Source of the DNA: Chrysophaeum taylorii
Taxonomy: Eukaryota; Sar; Pelagophyceae; Pelagomonadales; Pelagomonadaceae
Direction of reading: 5' to 3'
Length of the DNA stretch: 64,000 bases
Assembly: GCA_029834535.1 (NCBI GenBank)
Contig: JAQMWT010000315.1
Coordinates: forward strand, 1-64,000
Shown: one piece after another, positions 1-11,960 of the stretch
Position numbering within the stretch: the first letter of the stretch is position 1
How the letters are laid out: each line of letters starts with the position of its first letter
The notes under the pieces: generated by a model
Told to the model about the DNA's origin: nothing
The model's database searches: none
What the model saw: the letters and a program-made list of their open reading frames with translations, nothing else
Program-made: the position numbers and the translations under genes

Positions 1-2470
1 TACTCGACCCTCGCAACGGGAAATTACGCTACCCCACTCGACCGGAGTTGATTCGTGCTACCAACCACACCAAACAACAGGAATCCTTCCTCTTGTCTCT
101 ACGCCATCTTTGCTGGACATGCTCAGCAATGCTCTGCCTGCCGGTGCATACAGCACTCTGTACAAGCACCTTTCGCTCATCGTCGCCGATATTAAATCCC
201 TTATGTTGGACCCTACCTTCCAACATACTGCTGCCGTGACGAAGAAATCCTATGTATCCAATTTCATGACCGTTGACCAAGCTTCCACCACGTGCAGCAC
301 AGATACCTTGTCTTTGGCTCAATCTTTTATGCTGTCTATTTCCAGCAACTGCTTGACCGAAATGTCGTTAAACTATACATCGTCGTCCTACGAAGATACT
401 CTCGCTACTCGTGATAATGAGGACGCACCTCCAAGTGACCCTGCTGTGCACCAGGATGACGACGCACCGCCTTCCCCTGCCTTAGACACCGAACTCAAGT
501 TCGATGTTCGGCGCAAACGGCACATTCCCGCTCATCCAATTCCTCGTAAGTCCCTCGCACACGGATCCACCGAATATCTCAATGCCAAAGAACGTGCTAA
601 TCGCTTTCACCGGGTGCATTGCCCCGACAACGTCGCTGCCAAGGCCCCCAACGTACTTGCTCGCCCTGGATTCTCTGCTTCTGACATACCATATCGCGAC
701 TTATGCACCGACTGCATCGCACACAACAAGCGCCACCCGCACAAGCATTTCAATGCGACCAAGCCTTCTTTTGAGCATACCCACAAAGCCGGTGAAGTCT
801 GGGCGTGCGACGGCGGCTATGTGACCATCCCATCCGAATGGGGAGGCTTCGCACATATCATCGTCTTCAAGGAGCTCATTTCGAAATTTCTCTTGGTGTA
901 CTTTACACGCACCACCAACGCCACGGTGTTCACTCAAGCTCTGGATTTTGTGTATGACTTCTGTCGTACACAACTCAATGTGCACATGCGCACCCTCTAC
1001 TCCGATGCATTCAAGCCTTACTTTAGCCAGCACATTACGTCCCCGTACCGCGTCGATAAGGGCATTCAACTCATTGCCTTCCCGCCGTACATGCACCACT
1101 TTAACTTTGAAGTTGAGTCTGCCATCGGTTTCATCGCCTCCGCCTCCTCAACTCGCCTTCGTTCTCTCCTTAATGCTCACTATCGTGGCGCCAAGATCGT
1201 GGAACCCGCTATCATGTTCCCATGGGCGGTGATACACACCGTTCAAAGCTATAACCTTCTCCCGAACGCCACGCTCGAGCGCATTCATCATGCTATTCTG
1301 AGTCCGCAACAGCTACTCTACAACCAACCCAGCACTCCCCAACACGATATGCTCAAGATTTTTGGCGCTGAATGTTACCTCCTATTGGAACCCCATGAAC
1401 ACCACAAGTGGGAACCGTGCCGCCGCAAATATCTGTATCTCTGTTGCGCCAACGCACAAAACCCGCTCGTCTCCCCACGCGTCGACCATCTCGCTGACGT
1501 CGCCCTCAACCCTGAAAACGGACAAATTCGTGTTTCGTCCAAGCTGCAATTCCTCTACATGTTGCAGCATCCTACTCCTGATCCTGAACTAGCTCCTCTG
1601 CCACACGCTCCTTCCGCGCCTTTCTCGCTCACACCCCACACCACTATGCAAGACCATGTCACTCAGAGGGGGACAAGGACTCCTCATCCTCAGAGGGGGC
1701 ACTCCCCACCTTCTTCAGCTCCTCCTTCTTCGTCCCCTACTCCGGCCTCTTCTCCCTCTTCTGACGCTATCGCCGACGAATCTGGCTCTATGTCACCGCC
1801 GCCCTTGCTTCCTTCTTACAAAGACCTTTTTGCACAAGATGACCTCATTCTTGTTCCAGGTTCCAAACAGCCTAACACTCGCAAAGCCACTTCTATGAAA
1901 ACTATCCGAGCCTGGTTATAAGCGTCTACCATTGGTGCTTACAAAGCCGCTGGTGGCAAGCTCGCCGATTTCCGCTGGGATCTTCGCCACCACTTTCTTA
2001 CGTTCAAGTCTCCCGCCCTCTCCGCCCTTCATCTCCGTGGTGGTATCCTCTGGTCTGCTATGTGCTCAGAGGGGGAACATGCGTTGTTAGCTCGCCTTCT
2101 TCTCCCGTTGCGTACTGACTTACTTGCCCGCTACCCGCACGTCGATGGTTACTTCGCCCGCGCCAAGTGCGCATCCAGCATCCCAGCTGCAACCTTTTTA
2201 ACTGCTGATGGTTCACCTACGTGCCCTATTCCTCAGCCCCTTTTATCTGCGTTCACTGACCACGCTGCTGCCTTCGGCACTTCTTCCTTACAATATGCAC
2301 TTACGTACCTGGCGCCGACCAGCTTTATTGATCACAACTCATCCGAGTTTGGCGCTACTACTGCATCTCTGGCTGACTTGGAGGAATACCTTCTGGTCTC
2401 TACATAGTTTATCACCCAGGTCTTACGTACCGACCCTAGTCGCTCACTCAGTCACTCACATTTGGATTTT
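1..2470 (+). mobile_element. Copia-type LTR retroelement fragment with integrase (element A)
   Basis: This is a fossil Copia (Ty1) piece that continues past the left edge of the window. From about 600 to 780 there is an integrase zinc-binding-like segment with paired Cys and His. From about 790 to 1300 there is an integrase core: CDGGY, then the TLYSD segment. A typical Copia sequence follows, with YNLLPNA, LLYNQPS and LKIFGAECY. From about 1580 to 1900 lies the Pro/Ser-rich linker seen between integrase and reverse transcriptase, ending in a PGSKQPN motif. No reverse transcriptase follows; 1921-2407 is coding-like but not recognised. No LTR is seen, so the element is partial and broken. It is distinct in sequence from element B next door. 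Confidence 0.75.
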
Positions 2471-2477
2471 ATTTTTT

Positions 2478-2738
2478 TGGAATTCTGTCCTCCAATGGAA
2501 GCCGGGACGTTCGCAGCGGGACGGGTTATGTCCGGGGGGCACAGAAGGAAACGTTAGCGACGAGATGGTTGTCAGTCAAATCGTGGTCTCCGCGCGCATG
2601 GTGACAAGCGCAGAATTTCCCAGGACGCGCCTTCCAGCCCCCCTCGTCTCTCGGCCCCTTGACTCTGATCCCACGCGCCACGGCGCTGGGATTAGCCTAC
2701 GCCCCATGCACTGGGCTGGCCTATTGTTAACTAGTTAG
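2478..2738 (+). repeat. SINE-like interspersed repeat, family 2
   Basis: This non-coding repeat starts in the GTTCGCAGCGGGACGGG region and ends in GGGATTAGCCTACGCCCC, a CATGCACTGGGC motif and a TTAG-rich tail. The same sequence with point differences recurs at 18790-19075 and 43530-43855, and its end recurs near 27620. Its core resembles part of the other SINE family at 57758-58133. The Copia element B sits in its tail. The pattern (short, dispersed, same 3' end, simple tail) is that of a SINE. No tRNA-like head could be confirmed by eye. Confidence 0.6.
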
Positions 2739-2933
2739 TAGAGATAGAAAAACTGAACTAGGGTTAGTACCCCCTGTTCTAGGGTTAGTTCACTTAACTT
2801 TGCCACCTTAGATTTAAGAAAACGCTGTGTCATTCACACCAGCTGTCCTCGATTAAGAGACAGATTCGAGGACAGACTACCACTGTTCTCACACTCTGCT
2901 GAAGGGTAACACAGTTGTGATTACTGTTCTCTA
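2739..2933 (+). repeat. 5' LTR of Copia element B
   Basis: This 195 bp direct repeat matches the copy at the other end of the element. It has a 6 bp terminal inverted repeat (TAGAGA/TCTCTA) instead of the usual TG...CA. A GGTATCAG motif at 2953-2960, just inside the element, is a candidate tRNA primer-binding site; that role is inferred. Confidence 0.85.
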
Positions 2934-3109
2934 GGTATTGGGCACCAGTCCCGGTATCAGCAGAGTCCCAGGATTTCCAGACAAGTCAAGTTCACTGACG
3001 TTCCTGAACCAAAATGCCGACGAACCAAGAACTCCGGAAGGAGATAAGAGAGCAAGAAGCTCGTTAAAGAGAGCAAGAGGCTCGTATAGAAGCCAAGTAC
3101 CAAAGAGAC

Positions 3110-5240
3110 ATGCAACAGCAAGCTCAAGCGTACGAAGCTCGGCATAAACAAGAGATGTTAGACAAAGAAACTCGCTTGATGGCACAAATAAGCGCTTTGT
3201 CCACCCAAGTGCAAGCAACGCAAGCACCACCACCTGCCGTCGCTGCTGCGGCTCCGCCTCCCACTCCGGCTCAACAAGATCCCAAGTCCAAGGTTAACAC
3301 CTTTAGTGACCCCCCCTAGCGCCGTCCTCAAGTCGATGGACAACGCCCAAGTCACACCCCAAATGCTTTCGTTTCGCGTCATGCAATTGTTCGTCGAACA
3401 TCTGATGCCTGAAACAGGTATAACTCAGTACTTCCTACAGGGCTTCTACACGTGGGAATCCGTCCTGCGCGGATCTAACGATCTCGCTGACGCTCTCCTA
3501 AGCCACTGTATCGACGAATACGACAAGGGCCCCAACAACCACTCTACCGCCGAGAACACGCAAGATTTCCAAGGCCGTTACGTGTATTACAAGGGTGCCT
3601 ACCGCAAGTTCGGCAAACACTTCCTGGACGACGTCTACGAGCCAAAGCTCCAAGCACTCAAGAACCAAGACAAGGACCCGACCGATATAACAAAAGGCAA
3701 GCTATACCCGATCACCCAACCGCATCTCCAAGGAAAAGAAGCCGACTTCATCGTATATCTCCGCGAGACCGTACACCCCCTATTTCGCCGATTCCTACAT
3801 GCCGGTAGCGACTCCGTCAAGCACCCAGCATACGACGAAATCGATGCACTTGGATCCTCCTACCCGATAGGACTCGAATTCGTGCTGCAAGTTCGCCTCG
3901 CACTCGATAAGCATGCGGGCTATAACCACATCCATCATGCGCATTATGTTTACAATGCCTTTCTGGACACGCCGTTCAACCCTGAAATCCATGAGCCAGC
4001 TCACTACATCGATTACATGCGTCATGTCCAGCAGCAGCTCCGCCAGATCACCACGGACGCTTCTCTCCAACTTCCCGACAACAAGATCCTCGAAGAAATT
4101 CACCAAATTCTTCGATTCAAGTACCCCCCAAGCTTGCTTGACTCCCGCGCCCCAACACACATCAAAGGCTTTGCACGTCTTGCTAACTGTTTGCGTACTC
4201 CCAACGATTCGCTATTACTCGACGAAGACAAGGACGCCATCCACCACCTTCCTAAGCTCATCGCCCGCATCACCGTTATTTCAACGTTTGAGCGCCACTT
4301 TTGGGCTCACCTCAAGCCTCACCCCACTCTTAACTTCAAGCCTTTGCGCTTTGTTATGGACTTTGGTCGTCTGCCAACAAATGATAAAGACAACCCGCGC
4401 TTTCGCTCCCGCGGTCATGGTCTCCACCTCACCGAAGACGATAATGAAACATCTCCCTCTGAAGACGCAACCCCACCGGACCCCATTGAAGCCACCGACC
4501 CCGTCGCCGTTTTTCTCGCGGAGGCCAATCTTGATCAAGAGGAAGACAATGATCTTATTCACCAACTACACGCCTACCGCAAGAAGCAAATTTCGCGGCA
4601 CGTCAAAAAGCCCCCTCCAGGCAAAAAGCCCCCTAATCCTCGCTCCCCGTCTTACTACGACGTCAATGACAGTCCTAAGCCCAAGGCCACCCCGGTCACC
4701 CCACCGAAGAACAAGCACCGTCCCCGCGCTCCTCCTGTCACCCCTGACAAACGCGAGCACCCGCATCTTCGAAAGGTCACCTTCCCAACGCAACCTCATT
4801 CACCCAAACCATCTACTCCAGACCAACGCTTCAAGGTCTCCCTTCGTGAAGTTCGTCGCATACTCCAAACCATTCGCAATCTTAGCCAAGCCGGTCGCCA
4901 ACATACGTCTAGCTCCGAGCGTATGAACAAGCTCATCAACCTCATCACCACCATTTCCGACGAGATACTTCTTTCCGAAGCCGAAGCTGACGCCGCCGAA
5001 TTTCTCCAGATGCTAACGTCCGATCCCCAAGATGATCAACCTGATGAGGACGACGCCGAAACCGATGCCAATGACCAAGAAGACAAAGGACATCTCGGCT
5101 TCTATGACGATAACGGTCAGCTCGACCTCTACATCGCCTCCGTTCCCGACACCCAAGATGAAGAAGACTCCGCCGAAGCCTACGCCAAACGTCACAATGA
5201 CTACATGCGTGCTCTCCACAAGAGTCAGCTTTTTCCCTGA
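3110..5240 (+). CDS. gag-like region of Copia element B
   Basis: The region opens with a Gln/Glu-rich coiled-coil-like stretch and a Pro/Ala linker. Then comes a long reading frame of about 640 residues whose first 350 residues are helical and fairly hydrophobic, as in Copia capsid domains. The last 290 residues are very Pro-, Lys- and Asp/Glu-rich, as in nucleic-acid-binding gag tails. No classical CCHC knuckle was found. The assignment rests mainly on position between the 5' LTR and the protease. It would form the particle shell of the retroelement. Confidence 0.6.
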
Positions 5241-5399
5241 TGGTTACCGACGACGCCTGTGACGACAACCACGCCTTACTTCATCAGGCATCTAACCTCA
5301 AGATGACGAATTTCCCGACTTCATCCACTATCTCCAGACGAGTCGCGGATTTTCTTTGTACCACTTACACTCCAGACAAGACCTCAAAGAAGACTAGCT

Positions 5400-5760
5400 C
5401 CCTGCACGGATGCAATGGCCCCGGCGTAGAAACCTCATTGATTGACGGTGGCGCATCTTTTTGTTTTACGCGCACAATTCAAAATTTTGTTCCCGAGACC
5501 ATCCGCCGCATTCCCGAACATACTATTCATATGGAACGAGGCACTCTTACGAGTCACTTTATCGGCGTCAAACCGTTGTATCTGCAGGCTGCAGGTCTCT
5601 CTTCACAGGATACAAAAGACAACACAGGTTACGTTTTATATCTCGTATTTATGGTAGTCCCGCAATTTCGACAAGGTCTTCAAGTTATCGCAACATCTCA
5701 GCTCAAAGCTCTGCATGTACAAGCAACCGACCCACCCCTGCCCCACGAGCCCTACCTTTA
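5400..5760 (+). other. Aspartic-protease-like region of element B
   Basis: A LIDGGAS motif lies about 70 residues into the long pol reading frame that opens near 5240. It matches the D-(S/T/G)-G-A/S catalytic loop of retroelement aspartic proteases and is followed by a beta-rich stretch of about 90 residues. Its place between gag and the methyltransferase-like region fits a Copia protease, which cuts the polyprotein. Confidence 0.6.
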
Positions 5761-6054
5761 TGAGCTTCTCACGTCATCAACCTCAGACCACCACGATTAT
5801 GCAACACTAATAGGAAAGACCGCCGTTGTACTCGCCACTCGCAAACCCAACGGCCTATTGTCCCTGCCATCCCATCCAAAGCAAACATTCGCCACCGTGG
5901 TCAGCTTTCACACAAGAAAACGAATGTCACTCCAGGATGAGATTGCACACATCACACAGCATGTCGCCAAGACACGCTCACAATCGCACACGCTTGACTT
6001 CGCGAAGTTACAAAATCATTCCATGTATCTTACCGAACTGCTCAACTTCCAATC

Positions 6055-6645
6055 TCCTGTTGTCTACTATGCCTTCAATGGCTCCGCAGGCCTCTCTGTG
6101 CAAACACAAACCCCTCTGCTCAAAACAGCCATTATTGCAGGCGGACTTCACCAGGAGGGTTTCGACACCTTTCGCAAACGATTCGACAAACGCCTAACTG
6201 TCGTAGTTACCTGCGAAATCAACGATATCTTGCGCACCCGTGCGCAACACCTCTTTCCGCACGCCACGCACTATGCGGACCTCAGAAACCTCAATGTCGC
6301 ACTCCAAACCGGCAAAATAAGACTCCCGACATTCGACCTCGCAGTTTTTACATTGCCCTGTCAGCATCTCAGTGTCATGAAAGAATACGACGGTTATGAC
6401 ACTCCGGTCACCGCCGACCTCTTCGTCACCGAGCAACTCCGCTTCGTTCGTTGCACGCTCCCGACTTATACCATTGTCGAGAACGTCCCTCCCAACCCCC
6501 GAACCCACCAAGAATATGCTCAACTCGCCACAGGTTATCAGCGCTTAGGCTACTTCCGCCATTCCGGCGTCTACAATGCCTCTTTTTTTGGTGATGTCAT
6601 CAGCAAGACGCGCTATCTCGCTGTGTATGCCCGGCACCCGCTCAC
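6055..6645 (+). CDS. C5-cytosine DNA methyltransferase-like domain inside Copia polyprotein
   Basis: Five conserved blocks of C5-cytosine methyltransferases appear in the right order in the pol frame (residue numbers from 5240). Motif I-like FNGSAGLS is near residue 277 (SAM-binding turn). A Glu-containing motif II-like CEINDILRTRA is near 325. Motif IV-like FDLAVFTLPCQHLS is at about 365-378, with the PCQ catalytic cysteine loop. Motif VI ENV is at about 416. A motif VIII-like SKTRYLAVYA is near 455. Family knowledge: the PCQ cysteine attacks C6 of cytosine and ENV positions the base. No target-recognition domain is recognised. The block is short (about 200 residues), like a core catalytic domain. 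Capture of cytosine methyltransferases by LTR retrotransposons has been reported in some algae and protists, so the call is plausible. Activity cannot be judged, and this is part of a broken element. Confidence 0.72.
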
Positions 6646-6959
6646 CGGCTACACTCTCGAGAAAACCGCCTCCCCTTGGTTAACCTCGCCTCCGAGCAAG
6701 CTTCATCTCCTCGATCCCAGTCCCACCATCCCTGACGATCTCTGGATCGCCAAACCCGTCCTTCGTGGTAAAGTGCCCCGTTCTACCTTGCACTACTACC
6801 AGCACAAGGCTACCTACTCCTACGAGCCCGCAAACGCCTCGAAACTCTCGATTTCCGAGAATGCCCGCATCTGCCAAATGCTCGCACGTCTCACCAAGCC
6901 CTTCACGGATCTCGGTTTAGATGCCGACGGCACCCCCTACGCCACAATGGCGTCCATTT

Positions 6960-7300
6960 CCCACCTACTGGTTTTCACTCTCCTGCACAACCATTTGTCA
7001 CAACACCCCACTCTCGTCGCTTGGAATACCATCCGCTGTTTTCATGCCTCAGAGTCTCAATGTGCTTACCATTTGGATGGAGCCATCACCGGCACCGCCG
7101 CTACTGCCGTCGCATGCGGCTACTTCTCGCGCGCCTCCCTCACCCTCCATTCCAGGCCCCCTCAGATTTTGGACTGTTCCCATCAACCCGCAGTCTTTAC
7201 CCCAACGCACTCCTTTTCCCTGGATGTTCCCAAGGGCACCGCCTTTCTGGTCGTCGCATACACCACCTCCTTGGCCGCCGCTCACAGCTGTACGCGTCCG
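6960..7300 (+). CDS. 2-oxoglutarate/Fe(II) dioxygenase-like (TET/JBP-type) region inside Copia polyprotein
   Basis: Downstream of the methyltransferase-like block, in the same frame, is the segment QCAYHLDG with an H-x-D pair at residues 611 and 613 (numbered from 5240). Then come a Gly- and Leu-rich beta region and a second His at 657 inside FTPTHSFSL. A KGTAFLVVAYTT strand follows. The HxD...H spacing of about 44 residues and the final hydrophobic strand ending in AYT resemble the double-stranded beta-helix of TET/JBP-like dioxygenases and the dioxygenase-like segments I recall from algal and dinoflagellate Copia polyproteins. In the known family, the two His and the Asp bind Fe(II) and the enzyme oxidises 5-methylpyrimidines. 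The call rests on this short pattern and is tentative. Confidence 0.5.
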
Positions 7301-8084
7301 TCCACTTGGGTCCACTATACGAATCGTTCGCATCCTGGCTTTGCCGCGATCGACTCACGAGGGCGAACTACTCTCGATGACCCCAAGGGACTCATTATGT
7401 CCAAAGCACGTCCCACTTACGCGGACTATGTCGGCCACATCGGAGACACGCTTCAGAAGAGCACCAAATGCTTGCTACTCGGTCACTGGCTCGCCTTGCT
7501 GCTGATCTCTCCAGACCACATCCGCTATGCGACCCTCAACGAAATCGCAAAGTTTGGACACCACTCGGACTCGGAACTGCTCCGACTATTCGAACAGCAC
7601 CCGCCGTACTTCGCGTTCAAGGCACTGGCCAACGCCGTCCCGCACCACATGTTGCAGGCAAAGTACAGCGCTGTCCTCGCATTCCACGAATCGCAACACC
7701 ACGTGAACTTTCACATAGAATGGGCAACAATACGCAATGGCATCCCCAGCCCAGGAGACATCACCCAGGTTGCAGACTTCTTCATGAGCATCTCCAGCCG
7801 CCTCCTAGCAGAGGAAGACCTGAACCTCACCTCCCTCTTCAATGCCGTTGCAGATGCTCACCATGATGCGATCCGCAAACCAAGCAAATCGACAAACCTC
7901 GAGACGCTTCTGGCCGAGGCAACCGTTGCTAAGATCCGAGTCGACAAGCGACCCAGCCCCCCCAGCGCTTCGACTGCCGCTCTGCCTCCCTTGCAACAGC
8001 CCGGCACCACTCAGCACGCCAAAAGAGTGCTTTTGGTCACTCGCTGGCACCGCATACACCCCAGCAAGCAGAGATTCTTCGCCG

Positions 8085-9080
8085 CACCATTGCCGCTAAT
8101 GTAACGAATCTCCGCCCAGGTGATGATCGGTATCTGCAAGACTGCAGCGAGTGCAAACGCTGTCAATCGCATGTCAGTTTCCGTCACAAGAACACTTCCT
8201 GGTCACAGGACGAACTGGCCTACGCTCCTGGCCAACACCTCCACATGGACGTGTCATACCCGAGCATCCACAAGTGCTACGGCGGATTTCGCTACATCAT
8301 GCACTTCGTGTGTATCATCTCAGCACACAAATGGGTCTATTTCCTACGGAAATTAGACGCACAAGATGTTCTGGCCGGCATCCTCTACGTGTTTAATGTG
8401 ATCAAAGTCGAATTTGATGTCCACGTGAAGATCATATCCTCTGACGTTTTCTCAACTTTTCGCTCTGAAGCCTTCCACCCTCTTAAGGTGCAGCTTAGTC
8501 TCCAATTCCAAGTCCTTGGTCGCCACCTCCACCAGAGGAATTTTGCTGAAAACATTTTCAAAGAAAACATCCGAGGCACCGTGGTTCGTCTCCTCAACCT
8601 TCGCAATGTGCGCATCGAAGGAAAGTCTATTGCCGCTGAGTATTATCACCCATTTGCTCTCCTGCATAAGATCCAAGCCGACAACCAGCGCTCTCATGGA
8701 CTGCCCTCGCGCACAAACATGACATGCACCGTTCCCCGGCGTATCATGTCACCCATGGCACCGCTCTTAAAGCTTCTCCCCTTTGGCGAACCTGTCACTT
8801 TCGTCTACCCTCAAAGTCACAAACTGGAACCCTCCAGCGTCTCTGCCTCTTACTTTCATAGCAACAACTATCTCCCGAACCTCCCCGGTACGGACCGATT
8901 TATCCGTGATGTTCACAGCTCTATCCTGCTTGTACATCTAGGGCGATATGGAAAAATTGTCACCTCTAACGACTTTCATGTCGACGCAGACATGCCCGTC
9001 AACCGTAACAAGGAGATCGCACGGATCAAAGCACTCGCACAGATCCCAACAAAGGCACGACAAGAGGACCCGCTACCAGC
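8085..9080 (+). other. Integrase region of Copia element B
   Basis: A Cys-rich stretch (CSECKRC) with nearby His gives an integrase zinc-binding-like head. It is followed by the core with HMDVSYP, a central beta/alpha stretch and the IISSDVFSTF segment, consistent with an RNase H-fold DDE core. Downstream GEPVTFVYP resembles the Copia post-core sequence. From about 9.1 to 9.5 kb there is an acidic Pro-rich linker, typical between integrase and reverse transcriptase. It would insert the cDNA into the genome. A decayed homologue lies near 23.7-24.1 kb. Confidence 0.75.
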
Positions 9081-10129
9081 TATAAGCGAACAGAGAATGC
9101 CGGAAGTTAGACAGGAATCAAAAAATGAGGGCGAGACTCACGAAGACGAGCACGATGATAAACCTAGCGATGACGACGAACACAAAGAACCGGATCCAAC
9201 TCCCGCTGCTGATTCTAGTCCCATCTGCAACGCGACACCTGAACAGGATTTTTCGTTCCTCAACCGGCCACCTCCACCGGATGGTAGCATCCCGATGCCC
9301 AAACGAAAAGATCGCCTAGAGGTTGTTCTCGACGATTCAGGTTTTACTCCAGTTCTCGTGCATCGCAACCAGAGCGATAAACTCAAGGCAGATCTCAATG
9401 ACGAACGTGGATTCCGGATCCCTAAGGATCAACTCTACATCGTTAAACGTGTTGACGATGGAAAACTCTTCACCAAACGCATTCTCGCCTCAGAGTACGG
9501 TCGCAACTGGAAATACCAGCAAGAGCAATCCACGGCTCACGCCACAACCAACATGTCCAGTACATTGATGTTCCTCATCAGTGTCAGCGCTCTGCACCAG
9601 GGCCACGCCGCCAGCATAGGCTCTGCTCTCAATATTCGAAGAGAAGCTAAGCCGCCTAATGGTGTCCCGAAAGGATGTCTCCTAGCAACTACCACACAAG
9701 ATTACGGTACCATGGGCGGCACCGCACTGGATTTGCAGAGAGAAACCGACGCGGAACTCTTGTATGTTGACTTCCCCAGGAAACCATACCACTCGTCTGT
9801 GTTGGTTGACCACCTTGACAACGACAATTCTGATCTCGAGAACTACATGTGCAATGACGAAATGTCACCGGCAGAGTACTATGCGCGTCAATGGAACCAA
9901 GAATTCTGTTGTATGGGCTCCTCTCTTTCATGGGACATCTCCGCGCATCAGCACTACCATCTAGCTTCTCGCATGCCTTCATGCATGATTCTAGCGAACT
10001 CGGACACCTCTTCCTATGTCAAAGTGATCCAAATCAAGACATCCTCGAAGAAGTCATGGACTATGATTTGGAGCACATCGATCACGTCGTATTACAGCTC
10101 GTGACCGCTGAAGACATCGTCTATGAGCC

Positions 10130-11655
10130 AGAAAAGATTGTCGAACTTAAAGGACTCAGCGAAGAAGATAAGTTAAAGCATATCGCCTCGATTCGCAAGG
10201 AAATTGAAGGATTGTGCTCCAATGGTGTATTCCAGCTTGAGCCTTTACCACCAGACCGTTCGTCCATCTCGACAAAGCTCGTGTTGAAGATCAAGTATTT
10301 TGCTGACGGCACTCCCGACCGCTATAAAGCCCGTCTAGTCGCCCGAGGTTTCTTGGCACGTGTGGGCATTGACTTTTATGCCACATCCTCCCAAACCGCA
10401 ATGCTCGCTACAAACCGGCTACTGCTCGCCATCGCTGTGAAGCACAAGCTCCCGGTCGCGCACGCGGACATTCCTCAGGCATTCATCCAATCGGCACTCG
10501 ATCGCCCAGTATGGATCGACTTTCCTCGTGGAATACGTGTCTCGCCAAATCTTATCCAGCAGATACAAAAGAACCATCCAGAGTCGAAGCTCGCTCTCCG
10601 ACTCGTCAAGGCTCTCTATGGCCTTAAACAGTCAGCTTTGTTGTGGAATATTAAGCTCGACTCATTTCTTCGACAACATGAGTTCGAACGCTCACAAGTC
10701 GATACTTGTCTATATATCAATTGGGGTCGATCTATCAACCAATGGGTATTACTATCCGTTTCAGTCGATGACTTATTGATCACTGGTACCAACACTGCCA
10801 AAATTGCGTCTCTTCGCACCGCTCTGGAGACCGAATATGGCAAGAGTACATGGCATGACAACATCAGATCCTTTCTTGGCATCGATGTTCACTACAATGT
10901 CTCCTCTGGTCATCTCACTATGAATGTAGCAGCGAAGATCACTAAGATGCTCGCTGAGCATAAGCTCAATCTGCATAGCCTAGACGTCCCCTATTCGGAC
11001 ATCCTCGTCCAAAAACCTTCCAATAAACTTCTATCAGACTTGGCTCCTACCTTAGACGTATTACGCCAAAACTTCCCTTTCTACTGTGGCACCAGCATTT
11101 ATTTGTCTGTCACATGTCGGCCGGACATCACCACCTTGTGCAACAAATGCTGCAAGGGGATGCACAACCCTGACCAAACCCATCTTCTGCACTTGTATGT
11201 TTTACTTCGCTACTTAAGGGGCACTCCGAATGATTCCCTTGACTATTCATCCGACAGCCCGTCTATTACCCCCTTTATTCAGCATCTGATCGCTCACTAT
11301 CCTGAACTGCATCATCTTCGTTCACCTATTATCTGTTTTACTGATGCAAGCTTTGCTGAATGTTCTGACCCTCGCTTACGATCCAATTCTGGTGTATGTA
11401 TATTCGTCTTTGGCAATCTCGTATTTTGGTCTAGCAAACGCCAGACTCTTACTGCCAAGAGCACCATGGAAGCTGAACTCATCGCCGCCAGCGCAGCTGC
11501 TGATGAATGTCACTGGTTCTACAAGCTTTTCTCCTCCCACCCCTATCTATTTTCGTGTGATCAAGCTCACGCTATTCCCTTACTTATCGACAACGCTAGC
11601 GCACTACATGTCGCTAATCATCCTGAAGTCAGTGCTCCTTCTCGTCATACCAACT
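10130..11655 (+). CDS. Reverse transcriptase and RNase H region of Copia element B
   Basis: This is a clear RVT_2-type (Copia) reverse transcriptase: YKARLVARGF, AHADIPQAFIQ, LVKALYGLKQS and the SVDDLLITG catalytic loop (a form of YVDD), all in order. About 150 residues later comes the Copia RNase H: FTDASFAE, SGVCIFVFG, FWSSKRQ and STMEAELIA. Together they copy element RNA into DNA and remove the RNA strand. This is the most certain part of element B. Confidence 0.92.
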
Positions 11656-11960
11656 AAAGAGAATTTCGCATTCGTGACTACCAAGCTAACTCGATCACTA
11701 GACCTCTCTGGTGTCCTACTCTCTACCAGGTCGCTGATCATTTTTCGAAGCTCCTTCAACGCAACTTATTCCACAAGTTCAAAAACGCCTACGGCGTTCA
11801 TTCCACTTCATCCTCCCCACCATCCCATCAAGTCACTCTTTCCGCTACTCTTCCACCGTACGACTCTGTCCAGAACACTCTCTACATTCTTGTCGATGAT
11901 AAGACGCTTCCCGCGTAGTTTGATCCAGATTTCACTCCCCACGTTCAATCTGTGAGGGCA

